A stretch of 26,824 nt of DNA. It comes from an uncultured Muribaculaceae bacterium. Lineage in GTDB: Bacteria > Bacteroidota > Bacteroidia > Bacteroidales > Muribaculaceae. This document shows positions 1 through 6,696 of the stretch, in pieces; position 1 is the first letter of the stretch; each line of letters opens with the position of its first letter. The notes under the pieces are model-generated. The model was given only the letters and a program-made list of their open reading frames with translations. It had not been told where the DNA came from and ran no database searches. The DNA lies in NCBI GenBank assembly GCA_910586175.1, contig CAJUIJ010000009.1:2159-28982 (forward strand), written 5' to 3'. The position numbers were made by a program, and so were the translations under genes.

Positions 1-1
1 T

Positions 2-475
2 GACGCAGCTATGCAGCGTTGCAAGACTCAGAAAGGCTCAGTGGCATCAGTTGTTTACAACACACTCGTACGCTACAAAGAGATGGACGCCAACACAACT
101 CTCAGCAAAGAGCAGAAACTGACTACCCTCCGCAACGAGGTAGAAGAGGCAACAGCACTTGAGATGCCCGCACTCTCACAGAACCTCCCCATCGTGGCAA
201 CACTCACCACACTTGGTACACTCGTCGGTCTTCTCGGAACTGTGATGGGTATGATCAAGTCATTCCAGGCCCTTGCATCATCAGGTTCACCTGACTCAAC
301 AGAGCTTTCTACCGGTATTTCTGAGGCACTTGTGAACACCGCCTTCGGTATCGCAACCGGTGCATTTGCAGTAATCTCCTACAACTTCTTCACCAACAAG
401 ATCGACAACCTCTCGTACGCTATCGACGAAATCGGTTTCTCAATCGTGGCAACATTTGCTGCAACCCACAAATAA
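2..475 (+). CDS. exbB: MotA/TolQ/ExbB proton channel family protein, 5' truncated
   Basis: The reading frame is open to the left window edge, so only the last 157 codons are present. The product is the ion-channel subunit of the Ton motor. It sits in the inner membrane and, with ExbD, uses ion-motive force to energise TonB. Two hydrophobic segments are visible: one starting around NLPIVATLTTLGTLVGLLG and one around ALVNTAFGIATGAFAVISY. Together they give the typical MotA/TolQ/ExbB C-terminal pattern of a Gly/Thr-rich helix, a short loop (SGSPDSTELSTGISEAL) and a second helix. The two exbD genes and tonB follow on the same strand after a 53-bp gap, which supports ExbB over TolQ or MotA. The true start lies outside the window; the Met at position 11 is internal. 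Confidence 0.93.
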   Translation, partial: DAAMQRCKTQKGSVASVVYNTLVRYKEMDANTTLSKEQKLTTLRNEVEEATALEMPALSQNLPIVATLTTLGTLVGLLGTVMGMIKSFQALASSGSPDSTELSTGISEALVNTAFGIATGAFAVISYNFFTNKIDNLSYAIDEIGFSIVATFAATHK

Positions 476-528
476 TTGTGGATAGAGACAACAGAATACA
501 ATAACCGATTAAATAGTTAATAGCTACA

Positions 529-1254
529 ATGGGAAGAGTAAAGATAGCAAAGAAGAGCACATTCATAGACATGACGGCTATGAGTGATGTGACCGTGCTT
601 CTGCTTACCTTCTTCATGTTGACCTCAACCTTCCTTTCAAAGGAACCGGCCACAGTTATTACTCCGGCATCAGTATCGACTGAGAAAGTCCAGGAGACGA
701 ATGTGGTGCAGGTGCTTGTTAATCCGGAAGGTAAAGTCTGGCTTACGATGAACAATGACACCTCCGCCAACTGGAGTAACGAGAAGATGAAGATTGCACT
801 TCTCGACAGAGTAAGCGAGATTTACAATGAGACGCATAAGAACAACCCTGTGAAATTCACAGACCAGCAGAAGTACACATTCAGCAAACTGGGAGCATTC
901 GGTGTACCATTGTCGAAGATGGGAGAATATCTTGACATGGTAAATCAACCGGAAGGTCAGACCAAGATGGACAAATGGCTTGAAGGAGACGGCGACCCCA
1001 ATCATCCTACAGGCATACCCATCAATTGGAATGACAACGATGCAACACCCAACGAGTTCCAGATGTGGATGAAGGCCATGCGTCAGTCAGACAACGAGAA
1101 CCTGACACAGGCCATCAAAGACGGAACCGGTGTGGCCATCAAGGCAGACCAGAACACATCGTTTGACGTGATACATCTTGTGATGGACAATCTTCAGACG
1201 ATACACATGAATAAGTTTACGTTATTGACAGCTCTGAAAGGGGCAGAAGAATAA
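529..1254 (+). CDS. exbD: ExbD/TolR biopolymer transport protein, first copy
   Basis: This is a 241-residue inner-membrane subunit of the ExbB-ExbD-TonB motor. It has a short cytoplasmic N-terminus, one membrane helix (about residues 19-37, SDVTVLLLTFFML) and a periplasmic domain. Asp20 at the start of the helix is where the family keeps its essential protonatable Asp. The usual MVD is MSD here. At 241 residues it is much longer than E. coli ExbD (141). The extra length is a hydrophilic periplasmic stretch (about residues 95-185) containing a low-complexity Gly/Asp/Asn segment. It is followed after 6 bp by a second exbD, and both lie upstream of tonB. Bacteroidetes Ton loci commonly carry two ExbD genes, which suggests a hetero-ExbD complex. 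That last step is inference. Confidence 0.93.
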   Translation: MGRVKIAKKSTFIDMTAMSDVTVLLLTFFMLTSTFLSKEPATVITPASVSTEKVQETNVVQVLVNPEGKVWLTMNNDTSANWSNEKMKIALLDRVSEIYNETHKNNPVKFTDQQKYTFSKLGAFGVPLSKMGEYLDMVNQPEGQTKMDKWLEGDGDPNHPTGIPINWNDNDATPNEFQMWMKAMRQSDNENLTQAIKDGTGVAIKADQNTSFDVIHLVMDNLQTIHMNKFTLLTALKGAEE

Positions 1255-1260
1255 AAGGAA

Positions 1261-2037
1261 ATGGCAGAAGTTCAACAAAATGATGGTGGCAAAGGTAAGA
1301 AAGGCCATCAGAAAAAAATGCAGATCAGGGTGGACTTCACCCCGATGGTCGACATGAACATGTTGCTTATCACCTTCTTCATGCTCTGTACGACAATGAT
1401 CAAATCTCAGACGCTGACGATAGCACTACCGTCGAACGAGAAGGTGGACAACGTGGAGAACATGTCGCAGGCATCGGAAGATGATGCAGTGACTATCATT
1501 CTCGACGCAAAGCGCAAAGTAGGTTCGATGGAGGTAGACACAGTCAACGGGAAGGTTGTGCCGGTGGTATACTACTACTTCGGTAAGCCCGGCGGACAGA
1601 ACGGTCTCGGCGAAAGCCCTGACCAGATATCGGCCAACAACAACCTTCAGGTATCCGAATTCCTTGCAAACGACGAAAAGACAGGAAAAGGTCGCGGCAT
1701 TCGCGCCATTATCCAGGAGCGTAACAAGGATGTACTCACTAAAATCAACGAGCTGAAGAAAAAATATGCAGACGGTGGTTTTGGTAGCCTCGAGACAAAG
1801 CAGGGCCGCGAACAGGCTCAGGCCAAGTATGATGAGGAAGCGTCAAAAGTCAGGAAAGATGAAAATCTGAAGAAACCTGTGATTATCATCAAGTCAACAC
1901 CCCAGGCATCATTCGGAAGCCTCGTGTCGGTGCTCGATGAGATGCAGATCAACTCGATTTCCAAATATCAGATTGACAACATGACCAAGGCCGATTCAGT
2001 AATGGTGATTGACTTCCAGAACCGTCATCACAATTAA
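1261..2037 (+). CDS. exbD: ExbD/TolR biopolymer transport protein, second copy
   Basis: This 258-residue ExbD-family protein begins 6 bp after the first copy, with an A-rich AAAAGGAA leader before the ATG. The N-terminus is cytoplasmic and rich in Lys/Gly (residues 8-20). Next comes the family signature VDFTPMVDMNMLLITFFML, with the conserved Asp at residue 31 and a single helix to about residue 48. The rest is periplasmic. It includes a charged, probably helical section (about residues 145-205, rich in Lys and Glu) and a C-terminal alpha/beta ExbD-like fold ending near IDFQNRHHN. The sequence differs clearly from the upstream copy, so this is an old duplication. It probably acts with the upstream ExbB and downstream TonB. 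Confidence 0.94.
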   Translation: MAEVQQNDGGKGKKGHQKKMQIRVDFTPMVDMNMLLITFFMLCTTMIKSQTLTIALPSNEKVDNVENMSQASEDDAVTIILDAKRKVGSMEVDTVNGKVVPVVYYYFGKPGGQNGLGESPDQISANNNLQVSEFLANDEKTGKGRGIRAIIQERNKDVLTKINELKKKYADGGFGSLETKQGREQAQAKYDEEASKVRKDENLKKPVIIIKSTPQASFGSLVSVLDEMQINSISKYQIDNMTKADSVMVIDFQNRHHN

Positions 2038-2073
2038 TGTTGGATTTATTAACCTTTAAAGCAACAGAAAGAA

Positions 2074-2949
2074 ATGGCTAAAAGAAATGTAGATCTGACA
2101 TCGGCCGAATGGCGTGACCTTATATTTGCAGACAAGAATAAAGAATTCGGAGCATATCAACTTCGTAAGGCAAGCGACAAGCGCCACAACATGGCATTCC
2201 TGTACATGCTTATAGGACTTGTAGTTGTTGTGATTCTGGTGATTGGCTACAGCAAGTGGTCAGATTATCGTGATGAGCAGAAAGCACTTGCACTCCAGGA
2301 GCAACGCGAGAAGATGATGGCAGCCGCCATCGCTGACCAAGCTGAGGAAGAGGTGCCCGAAGAGGAACCGGAAGAGCAGAAGTTCGAACAGCCTGAGGTT
2401 GAAGTGCCGCAGGAAGTGCTCGCTACCGTACAGGTGACCCAGATTGCCATCGTGGAAGCCGACAAGGTGAAAAACGAGGTGATGGACATGGAGACACAGA
2501 AAGAGGACAACACCGCCCGCGGTGTGGTGAATCAGGAAGGAAGCGATGACGCCGACAAATTCAAGGCAGTTCAGGAACAGGTTGTGGTTAAAGAACCCGA
2601 ACCCGAAGTTGTGAAGCCCAAGGAAGAGGAAATCTTCGTGGCAGTGGAGCAGCAAGCTGAATTCCCCGGTGGACAGGCAGCCTTGATGAAATGGCTCAGC
2701 AACAACATCCGTTATCCGGAATCTGCACAGCAGAATGACATCCAGGGTCGTGTGGTAGTTAAGTTCGTCGTAGAAAAAGACGGATCGATCGGACAGGCCA
2801 CTATTGCCAAGGGTGTAGATAAAGACCTTGACCGTGAGGCACTCCGCGTGGTTAAGAAGATGCCGAAATGGCAGCCCGGTAAAAACAACGGTGTTGCAGT
2901 GCGAAGCTACTTCAACTTGCCTGTGACATTCAAATTGCAACAGCAATAA
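2074..2949 (+). CDS. tonB: TonB energy transducer
   Basis: This 291-residue TonB spans the periplasm and passes motor energy to outer-membrane TonB-dependent transporters. The N-terminal cytoplasmic part carries NKEFGAYQLRK (residues 22-32), a motif typical of Bacteroidetes TonB. A membrane helix follows (about residues 41-60, FLYMLIGLVVVVILVIGY). Then comes a long linker rich in Glu, Pro and Val (about residues 95-190). A TonB C-terminal domain fills about residues 205-291, with the expected YPESAQQNDIQGRVVVKFVV and PGKNNGVAVRSYFNLPVTF segments. The linker is acidic rather than the Lys-Pro repeat of E. coli TonB. It is the last gene before a hairpin terminator, so exbB-exbD-exbD-tonB probably forms one operon. 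Confidence 0.95.
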   Translation: MAKRNVDLTSAEWRDLIFADKNKEFGAYQLRKASDKRHNMAFLYMLIGLVVVVILVIGYSKWSDYRDEQKALALQEQREKMMAAAIADQAEEEVPEEEPEEQKFEQPEVEVPQEVLATVQVTQIAIVEADKVKNEVMDMETQKEDNTARGVVNQEGSDDADKFKAVQEQVVVKEPEPEVVKPKEEEIFVAVEQQAEFPGGQAALMKWLSNNIRYPESAQQNDIQGRVVVKFVVEKDGSIGQATIAKGVDKDLDREALRVVKKMPKWQPGKNNGVAVRSYFNLPVTFKLQQQ

Positions 2950-2974
2950 TTGAGATTCCCCTATAACTTAACGA

Positions 2975-3010
2975 GGAGGAGGGCCCGAAAGGGCGCTTCT
3001 CCTTATTTTA
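2975..3010 (+). terminator. Intrinsic terminator after tonB
   Basis: A 12-bp stem with a GAAA tetraloop is formed by GGAGGAGGGCCC (2975-2986) and GGGCGCTTCTCC (2991-3002). It has one G-T wobble and one G-G mismatch. A T-rich tract (TTATTTTA) follows directly. It lies 25 bp past the tonB stop codon and would end the Ton operon transcript. Confidence 0.8.
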
Positions 3011-3027
3011 TATTTTATCCATATTTT

Positions 3028-3063
3028 ATTATGTGTACTTCAATTTATATTATGTGTACTTCA
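3028..3063. repeat. Two direct 15-bp repeats, 21-bp period
   Basis: ATTATGTGTACTTCA occurs at 3028-3042 and again, identically, at 3049-3063. The start-to-start distance is 21 bp, two turns of B-DNA, which would suit paired binding of a regulator on one face. Each copy contains TGTAC. They lie just upstream of the candidate promoter at 3112-3143. No known regulator is recognised. Confidence 0.5.
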
Positions 3064-3111
3064 TTATTAAATTTTGTTAGCCTACAATCATAGATTCAGG
3101 ATTAATTTAAT

Positions 3112-3143
3112 GTTGCGCAATTTAACTAAATTTGTTAAATTTG
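3112..3143 (+). promoter_or_regulatory. Candidate Bacteroidetes promoter before the 69-residue gene
   Basis: Two -7 boxes of the form TAnnTTTG overlap in series: TAAATTTG at 3127-3134 and again at 3136-3143, each followed by T. GTTG at 3112-3115 matches the -33 box TTTG at three of four positions and lies 20 nt before the second box. Transcription would begin near 3147, giving a leader of about 175 nt before the ATG at 3322. Positions are predicted by motif only. Confidence 0.4.
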
Positions 3144-3213
3144 TAGTCGAATATAACCCAACATAGTGAACTTGCGAAGCATATAATTGTTAAAATATTA
3201 GAAACACTTGGAG

Positions 3214-3250
3214 ATAAGACTACAATTATGGCATATAAGACTACAGTTAT
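3214..3250. repeat. Two direct 16-bp repeats, 21-bp period
   Basis: ATAAGACTACAATTAT (3214-3229) and ATAAGACTACAGTTAT (3235-3250) differ at one base and start 21 bp apart. This is the same period as the unrelated repeat pair at 3028-3063. The core CTACAA is also present at 3082-3087 (CTACAATCAT) and, inverted as TTGTAGTC, at 3141-3148, overlapping the second candidate -7 box. The remaining DNA between 3003 and 3321 is AT-rich; no other gene or structure was seen in it. Confidence 0.5.
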
Positions 3251-3321
3251 ATCCATAATGAGTGATGTTTCTTAACAACCGGAAAAATTAACAACGACGC
3301 AAGTCACAAAAATCACAAGTT

Positions 3322-3531
3322 ATGAGAGGAAATGAAAACGGAGGAGGCCAGCCAAAAGCAGGACGTCTGGCATTTGGAATATTGATGATATGTGTATACA
3401 TCGGAGTCGGACTGTTGTTCTTCTTCAATGTGCTCAACATTGACAATTACACAATCAGCTGCATCATAGGCGGTCTGCTGTGTGCATACGGTGTATGGCG
3501 CGGAGTGCGGCTATATAAAGGCTGGAATTAA
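3322..3531 (+). CDS. Small membrane protein of unknown function (69 residues)
   Basis: I do not recognise a named family. The protein has a hydrophilic Gly/Asn-rich N-terminus (residues 1-14) and two hydrophobic segments: about residues 16-37 (LAFGILMICVYIGVGLLFFF) and about 44-60 (ISCIIGGLLCAYGVWRGV). They are joined by a short polar turn, and the C-terminus is basic. This predicts a two-helix inner-membrane hairpin. An AT-rich leader precedes it, with no clear Shine-Dalgarno sequence, as is usual in Bacteroidetes. It lies between the Ton genes and the PstS-like lipoprotein gene, 150 bp before the latter. It could be co-transcribed with the latter and act with it or with the Ton complex. The coding call rests on a good start, fitting composition and the two clear helices. 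Confidence 0.7.
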   Translation: MRGNENGGGQPKAGRLAFGILMICVYIGVGLLFFFNVLNIDNYTISCIIGGLLCAYGVWRGVRLYKGWN

Positions 3532-3540
3532 TCCAGTTGA

Positions 3541-3636
3541 CACATTACGTCTGATAATTGAATAGGAGGCACATTACGCCAGACAAGCAACCGCTGACAC
3601 ATGACTGATGATATCTTGCGGCAGACAGCAATATCA
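3541..3636. repeat. Direct repeat and imperfect hairpin upstream of the PstS-like gene
   Basis: CACATTACGTCTGA (3541-3554) and CACATTACGCCAGA (3570-3583) form a near-identical pair 29 bp apart. A weaker relative, GACACATGACTGATGA, lies at 3595-3610. Downstream, TGATATCTTGC (3609-3619) can pair with GCAATATCA (3628-3636), with two unpaired bases. No convincing TAnnTTTG box was found. The region separates the 69-residue gene from the PstS-like gene and may hold an operator or attenuator. Confidence 0.35.
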
Positions 3637-3681
3637 GACGTTTGGTTATCTACACTATTTGGACATTAAAATGGATGCAAG

Positions 3682-4689
3682 GTGAAAAAATTTGGACAAA
3701 TTGCGATAATAGGACTCTCAGTTCTCGCCGGACTGGGAGTTGCTTCATGCACGCAAGTGAAGCGGGGAGAGTATGCCAAGGGGTCAGGCACGATATTTTG
3801 TGATGATGGTTTCAAGAATATACTTGAAGAGGAGATCGAGGTGTTTGAATTCTCCTACCCCGGATCGTCAATATTGCCATTCTTTGTCAGCGAGCAGGAA
3901 GCCATCGACACGCTGATGAGCGACAATACGCAAGCCATCATAGTGACCCGTGAGCTATCGAAAGAGCAGAAAGACTTCCTCAAGAGCAAATACAAGCGCG
4001 TGGCTCGCACACATTGCATCGCCGTAGATGCAGTCGCATTGATAACTAACAAAGAGAACAATGTGCAATCACTGTCAATGACAGAGATTGGCGACATACT
4101 CAACGGTAAAGTGACAAAATGGAGTCAGGTAGCCGGCAACGACACAACATCAATCAAGATAGTTTTTGACAACGCCGGCAGCTCCACGGTGAGCTACATG
4201 CGCGACAAATTCCTGCCCGAAGGTAAGAAGATTTCTGACAACCCTAATGCATTCGCGCAGAAAAACAACGCATCAGTGTTTGATGTGGTTAAAAAAGACC
4301 GTAACGCATTGGGCATAATCAGCGTAAGCTGGCTTGGAACTGACTTGAGCGCAGCGAAAAAAGTCCCTGTGGACCAGCGTTATGAAGATTACACCAACGA
4401 AAACGACACAATAGCCACCAACCTGACAACTGAAGTCAATATACTTAGGGTAAGCAATCCTACGGAAAAGAATGACTTCAACCCGATAGCATATAAACCC
4501 TGTCAGGTATATATTAATTCGGGAGAATATCCGTTATTTAGAAAGGTATACATGATATCTACAGCCACGAAAGGTGATGTGATCAACAGCTTCTACATGT
4601 TCGTGACCGGATTTGCAGGGCAAAAGATTATATCGAAGACCGGCATACTCCCCTATCACATGAATCCCCGGGTGGTGGAGCTGAAGTGA
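3682..4689 (+). CDS. PstS-family phosphate-binding-like lipoprotein
   Basis: This 335-residue protein belongs to the periplasmic binding protein (PBP/PstS-like) superfamily. The N-terminus is a lipoprotein signal: MKK, a hydrophobic core (residues 6-20) and a lipobox GVAS|C with Cys23 as the lipidation site. The mature part carries PstS-like landmarks: KGSGTIFCDDGFKNILEE near the start, VDAVALITNKEN and GDILNGKVTKWSQV in the middle, and DNAGSSTVSYMRDKF at about residues 160-174. The start is GTG at 3682; the ATG at 3671 is in another frame and stops at once. No pstCAB genes are nearby. Its neighbours are Ton genes and an exported TPR protein, so a role in classical phosphate import is doubtful. 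A sensory or accessory role with the Ton complex is inference. Confidence 0.82.
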   Translation: MKKFGQIAIIGLSVLAGLGVASCTQVKRGEYAKGSGTIFCDDGFKNILEEEIEVFEFSYPGSSILPFFVSEQEAIDTLMSDNTQAIIVTRELSKEQKDFLKSKYKRVARTHCIAVDAVALITNKENNVQSLSMTEIGDILNGKVTKWSQVAGNDTTSIKIVFDNAGSSTVSYMRDKFLPEGKKISDNPNAFAQKNNASVFDVVKKDRNALGIISVSWLGTDLSAAKKVPVDQRYEDYTNENDTIATNLTTEVNILRVSNPTEKNDFNPIAYKPCQVYINSGEYPLFRKVYMISTATKGDVINSFYMFVTGFAGQKIISKTGILPYHMNPRVVELK

Positions 4690-4758
4690 AATCATTAAAC
4701 CAAATAATATAGAACTAATCTAAGGAATAACAACGACAGAGATAATGGCGTTGTGTAT

Positions 4759-4782
4759 TGCAGGGAGGCAATGCCTCCTGCA
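4759..4782 (+). other. GC-rich hairpin between the PstS-like and TPR genes
   Basis: TGCAGGGAGGCA (4759-4770) and TGCCTCCTGCA (4772-4782) pair with one bulged G. No T-run follows, so this is unlikely to be an intrinsic terminator. It could stabilise or process the shared mRNA. The rest of the 128-bp gap (4690-4817) is AT-rich without a clear promoter box. Confidence 0.4.
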
Positions 4783-4817
4783 TTAGGAATAGAAATAAAA
4801 CATATAGACATAAAAAG

Positions 4818-6446
4818 ATGAAATTCAGAAACATTCTTACACTCTGTCTGGCCGGCGTCTCTATGGGCGCATTTGCACAGACACACGTACAAGGAGAGGA
4901 ATACTTCAAGGCAGACCAGTTTGAGAACGCCAAGGACCTTCTTACCCGCAGCCTCAACAATGCCGGCACCGATAAGTCGGTAAGCGACTACTACCTCGGT
5001 ATGATTGCCATCAACGAGAATAATACTGCAGAAGCATCAAAATATTTTGATGCCGGTGTAGCAGCAAATGCACAAAACCCCTATAACTATGTAGGTCAGG
5101 GGCTTGTAAAGCTCATGGCAGGCGATCAGAAAGGTGCTGAGGAGCTCTTCAAGCAGGCAGAGAAACTGACTAAGAAAGATGCTTCGCTCGATATCGCCAT
5201 AGCACGTGCATATGACCGTGTGGATCCGACCCGCTATGAGAAGCAGATCAACAAGAAAGTTGATAATGCACGCAAGCACAACATGCAGAGCCCTGAAATC
5301 TATATCTTCGAGGGAGACCAAGCCCGCGAGATCAAAGACTGGGGAAAGGCAGCCGGTATGTATGAGATGGCCAAAGGCTATGACCCCAACGCCACAGCTG
5401 CATACGTGAAGTATGCCAATCTCTACACCATGGTAAATCCTGACTACGCCATCAAGATGCTCAACGAGCTTCTTAGCGTGAACCCGCAGTCGGCACTCGG
5501 CCAGCGCGAACTCGCCAATGCCTACTACAACAAGAAAGATTATGCCAAGGCTGCAACACAGTATGGTGCATATGTACAGAATCCCAGCCACTTCAAGAGC
5601 GACGAGAACCGCTATGCATTCCTCCTCTTCTACGGCCAGGACTATAAGAAAGGATATGACTACGCAACGAAGCTTCTTCAGGAAGACCCCAAGAACTTCA
5701 CCGCACAGCGTTATCAGTTTATGAACGCATGTCAGCTGCCGGAAATGAAAGACCAGCTTCTTCCTATGGCAGAAGCTCTCTATGCAGCTCACATGAAAGA
5801 TGCGAAAAACAACAAATTCGCCCCCATAGACTTCACACTGATATCAAGTGAGCTTTCGGGTGCCAAGCGCACAGACGAAGCAATCTCGGTGCTTCAGGAA
5901 GGTATCAAGGAGAATCCTGAATTTGCAGACTTCAACAAGAGCCTCGCATTCGCATATCTCGATCAGAACAACCTGACCAAGACAGCCGACGAATACTCGG
6001 TATATCTCTCCAAGATAGAACCCGGATTCAACGATTACAAGCAGCAGGGTATTTTTGACTTCTATGCAGCCGTAGAGAACAAGGCAGACGCTGCACTTGT
6101 AAAGAAATATCTCGATGCAGCCAAGGCATGTGCCGACAAAGCAAGCGAACTCAACCCCGACAGCTACTGGCCTTCCAAGATGTATGGAGACATCGCCAAG
6201 CAGACAGCAGCAAACGAGGATGCAGCGACTTCAGCAGCCGTAGCAGATTATGAAAAAGCCATCGGCCTTCTTGAAGCATCTGCCAACCCTATGGCTTACA
6301 AGTCTGATGCCAAGACCATGTATATGTATCTCGGCAACTACTATGCAGGCCAGAAGAACACAGCCAAAGAGAAAGAGTACTTCCAGAAAGCACTCCAATA
6401 CGATCCCAACAACGAGTCGCTGCGCAAATACGTAGAGTCGCTCTAA
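4818..6446 (+). CDS. Exported tetratricopeptide repeat (TPR) protein
   Basis: The ATG at 4818 is chosen because it opens a clean Sec signal peptide, MKFRNILTLCLAGVSMGAFAQ, with probable cleavage after AFA. An upstream extension to 4758 would add about 20 charged residues in front of it. The mature protein (542 residues in all) is mostly helical with many degenerate TPR units. Examples are GEEYFKADQFENAKDLLTRSL, a unit ending ANAYYNKKDYAKAATQYGAYV, and a C-terminal unit ending AKEKEYFQKALQYDPNNESL. It is probably a soluble periplasmic scaffold. It follows the PstS-like gene and precedes a strong terminator, so it closes the block that starts with exbB. An exported TPR protein next to Ton genes suggests a link to outer-membrane transport or envelope assembly, but the function is unknown. 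Confidence 0.85.
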   Translation: MKFRNILTLCLAGVSMGAFAQTHVQGEEYFKADQFENAKDLLTRSLNNAGTDKSVSDYYLGMIAINENNTAEASKYFDAGVAANAQNPYNYVGQGLVKLMAGDQKGAEELFKQAEKLTKKDASLDIAIARAYDRVDPTRYEKQINKKVDNARKHNMQSPEIYIFEGDQAREIKDWGKAAGMYEMAKGYDPNATAAYVKYANLYTMVNPDYAIKMLNELLSVNPQSALGQRELANAYYNKKDYAKAATQYGAYVQNPSHFKSDENRYAFLLFYGQDYKKGYDYATKLLQEDPKNFTAQRYQFMNACQLPEMKDQLLPMAEALYAAHMKDAKNNKFAPIDFTLISSELSGAKRTDEAISVLQEGIKENPEFADFNKSLAFAYLDQNNLTKTADEYSVYLSKIEPGFNDYKQQGIFDFYAAVENKADAALVKKYLDAAKACADKASELNPDSYWPSKMYGDIAKQTAANEDAATSAAVADYEKAIGLLEASANPMAYKSDAKTMYMYLGNYYAGQKNTAKEKEYFQKALQYDPNNESLRKYVESL

Positions 6447-6538
6447 GAAAGATACATTTTCATTAACGACACAATAAGGCACTGAAAATAAAGACACAAG
6501 GTCAAGAACCTGAATAAATCAATTACCCACATCAGCGA

Positions 6539-6568
6539 GGGGGAGGCAAAAATGCCTCCCCCATTTTT
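6539..6568 (+). terminator. Strong intrinsic terminator after the TPR gene
   Basis: A perfect 10-bp stem, GGGGGAGGCA (6539-6548) with TGCCTCCCCC (6553-6562), has an AAAA loop and is followed by ATTTTTT. It lies about 90 bp past the TPR stop codon and separates that transcript from the nqr operon. Confidence 0.92.
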
Positions 6569-6628
6569 TATATGTAAAATGAGGCAAATGAAAGGGCTTG
6601 CAAAATATCATACAGATTTTAATATTAT

Positions 6629-6661
6629 TTTGGTAAAATTTATCATTTTTTTGTATTTTTG
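6629..6661 (+). promoter_or_regulatory. Candidate promoter of the nqr operon
   Basis: A -33 box TTTG (6629-6632) and a -7 box TATTTTTG (6654-6661, matching TAnnTTTG, then T) are separated by 21 nt, close to the Bacteroidetes consensus. Transcription would begin near 6665, about 30 nt before nqrA. The position just after the upstream terminator supports the call. Confidence 0.55.
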
Positions 6662-6696
6662 TGTTTTAAAAGAATTTGTATCCAAAACGGAGAGCA

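Noticed and set aside
2260..2946. A 228-codon - strand frame opposite tonB.
   Set aside because: It mirrors the Glu/Gln/Lys-rich tonB linker as Leu/Phe/His-rich sequence, a typical shadow.
3682..4689. Assignment as a classical PstS phosphate-import gene.
   Set aside because: The fold fits, but no pstC, pstA, pstB or phoU is nearby and the context is a Ton locus, so only the family name is given.
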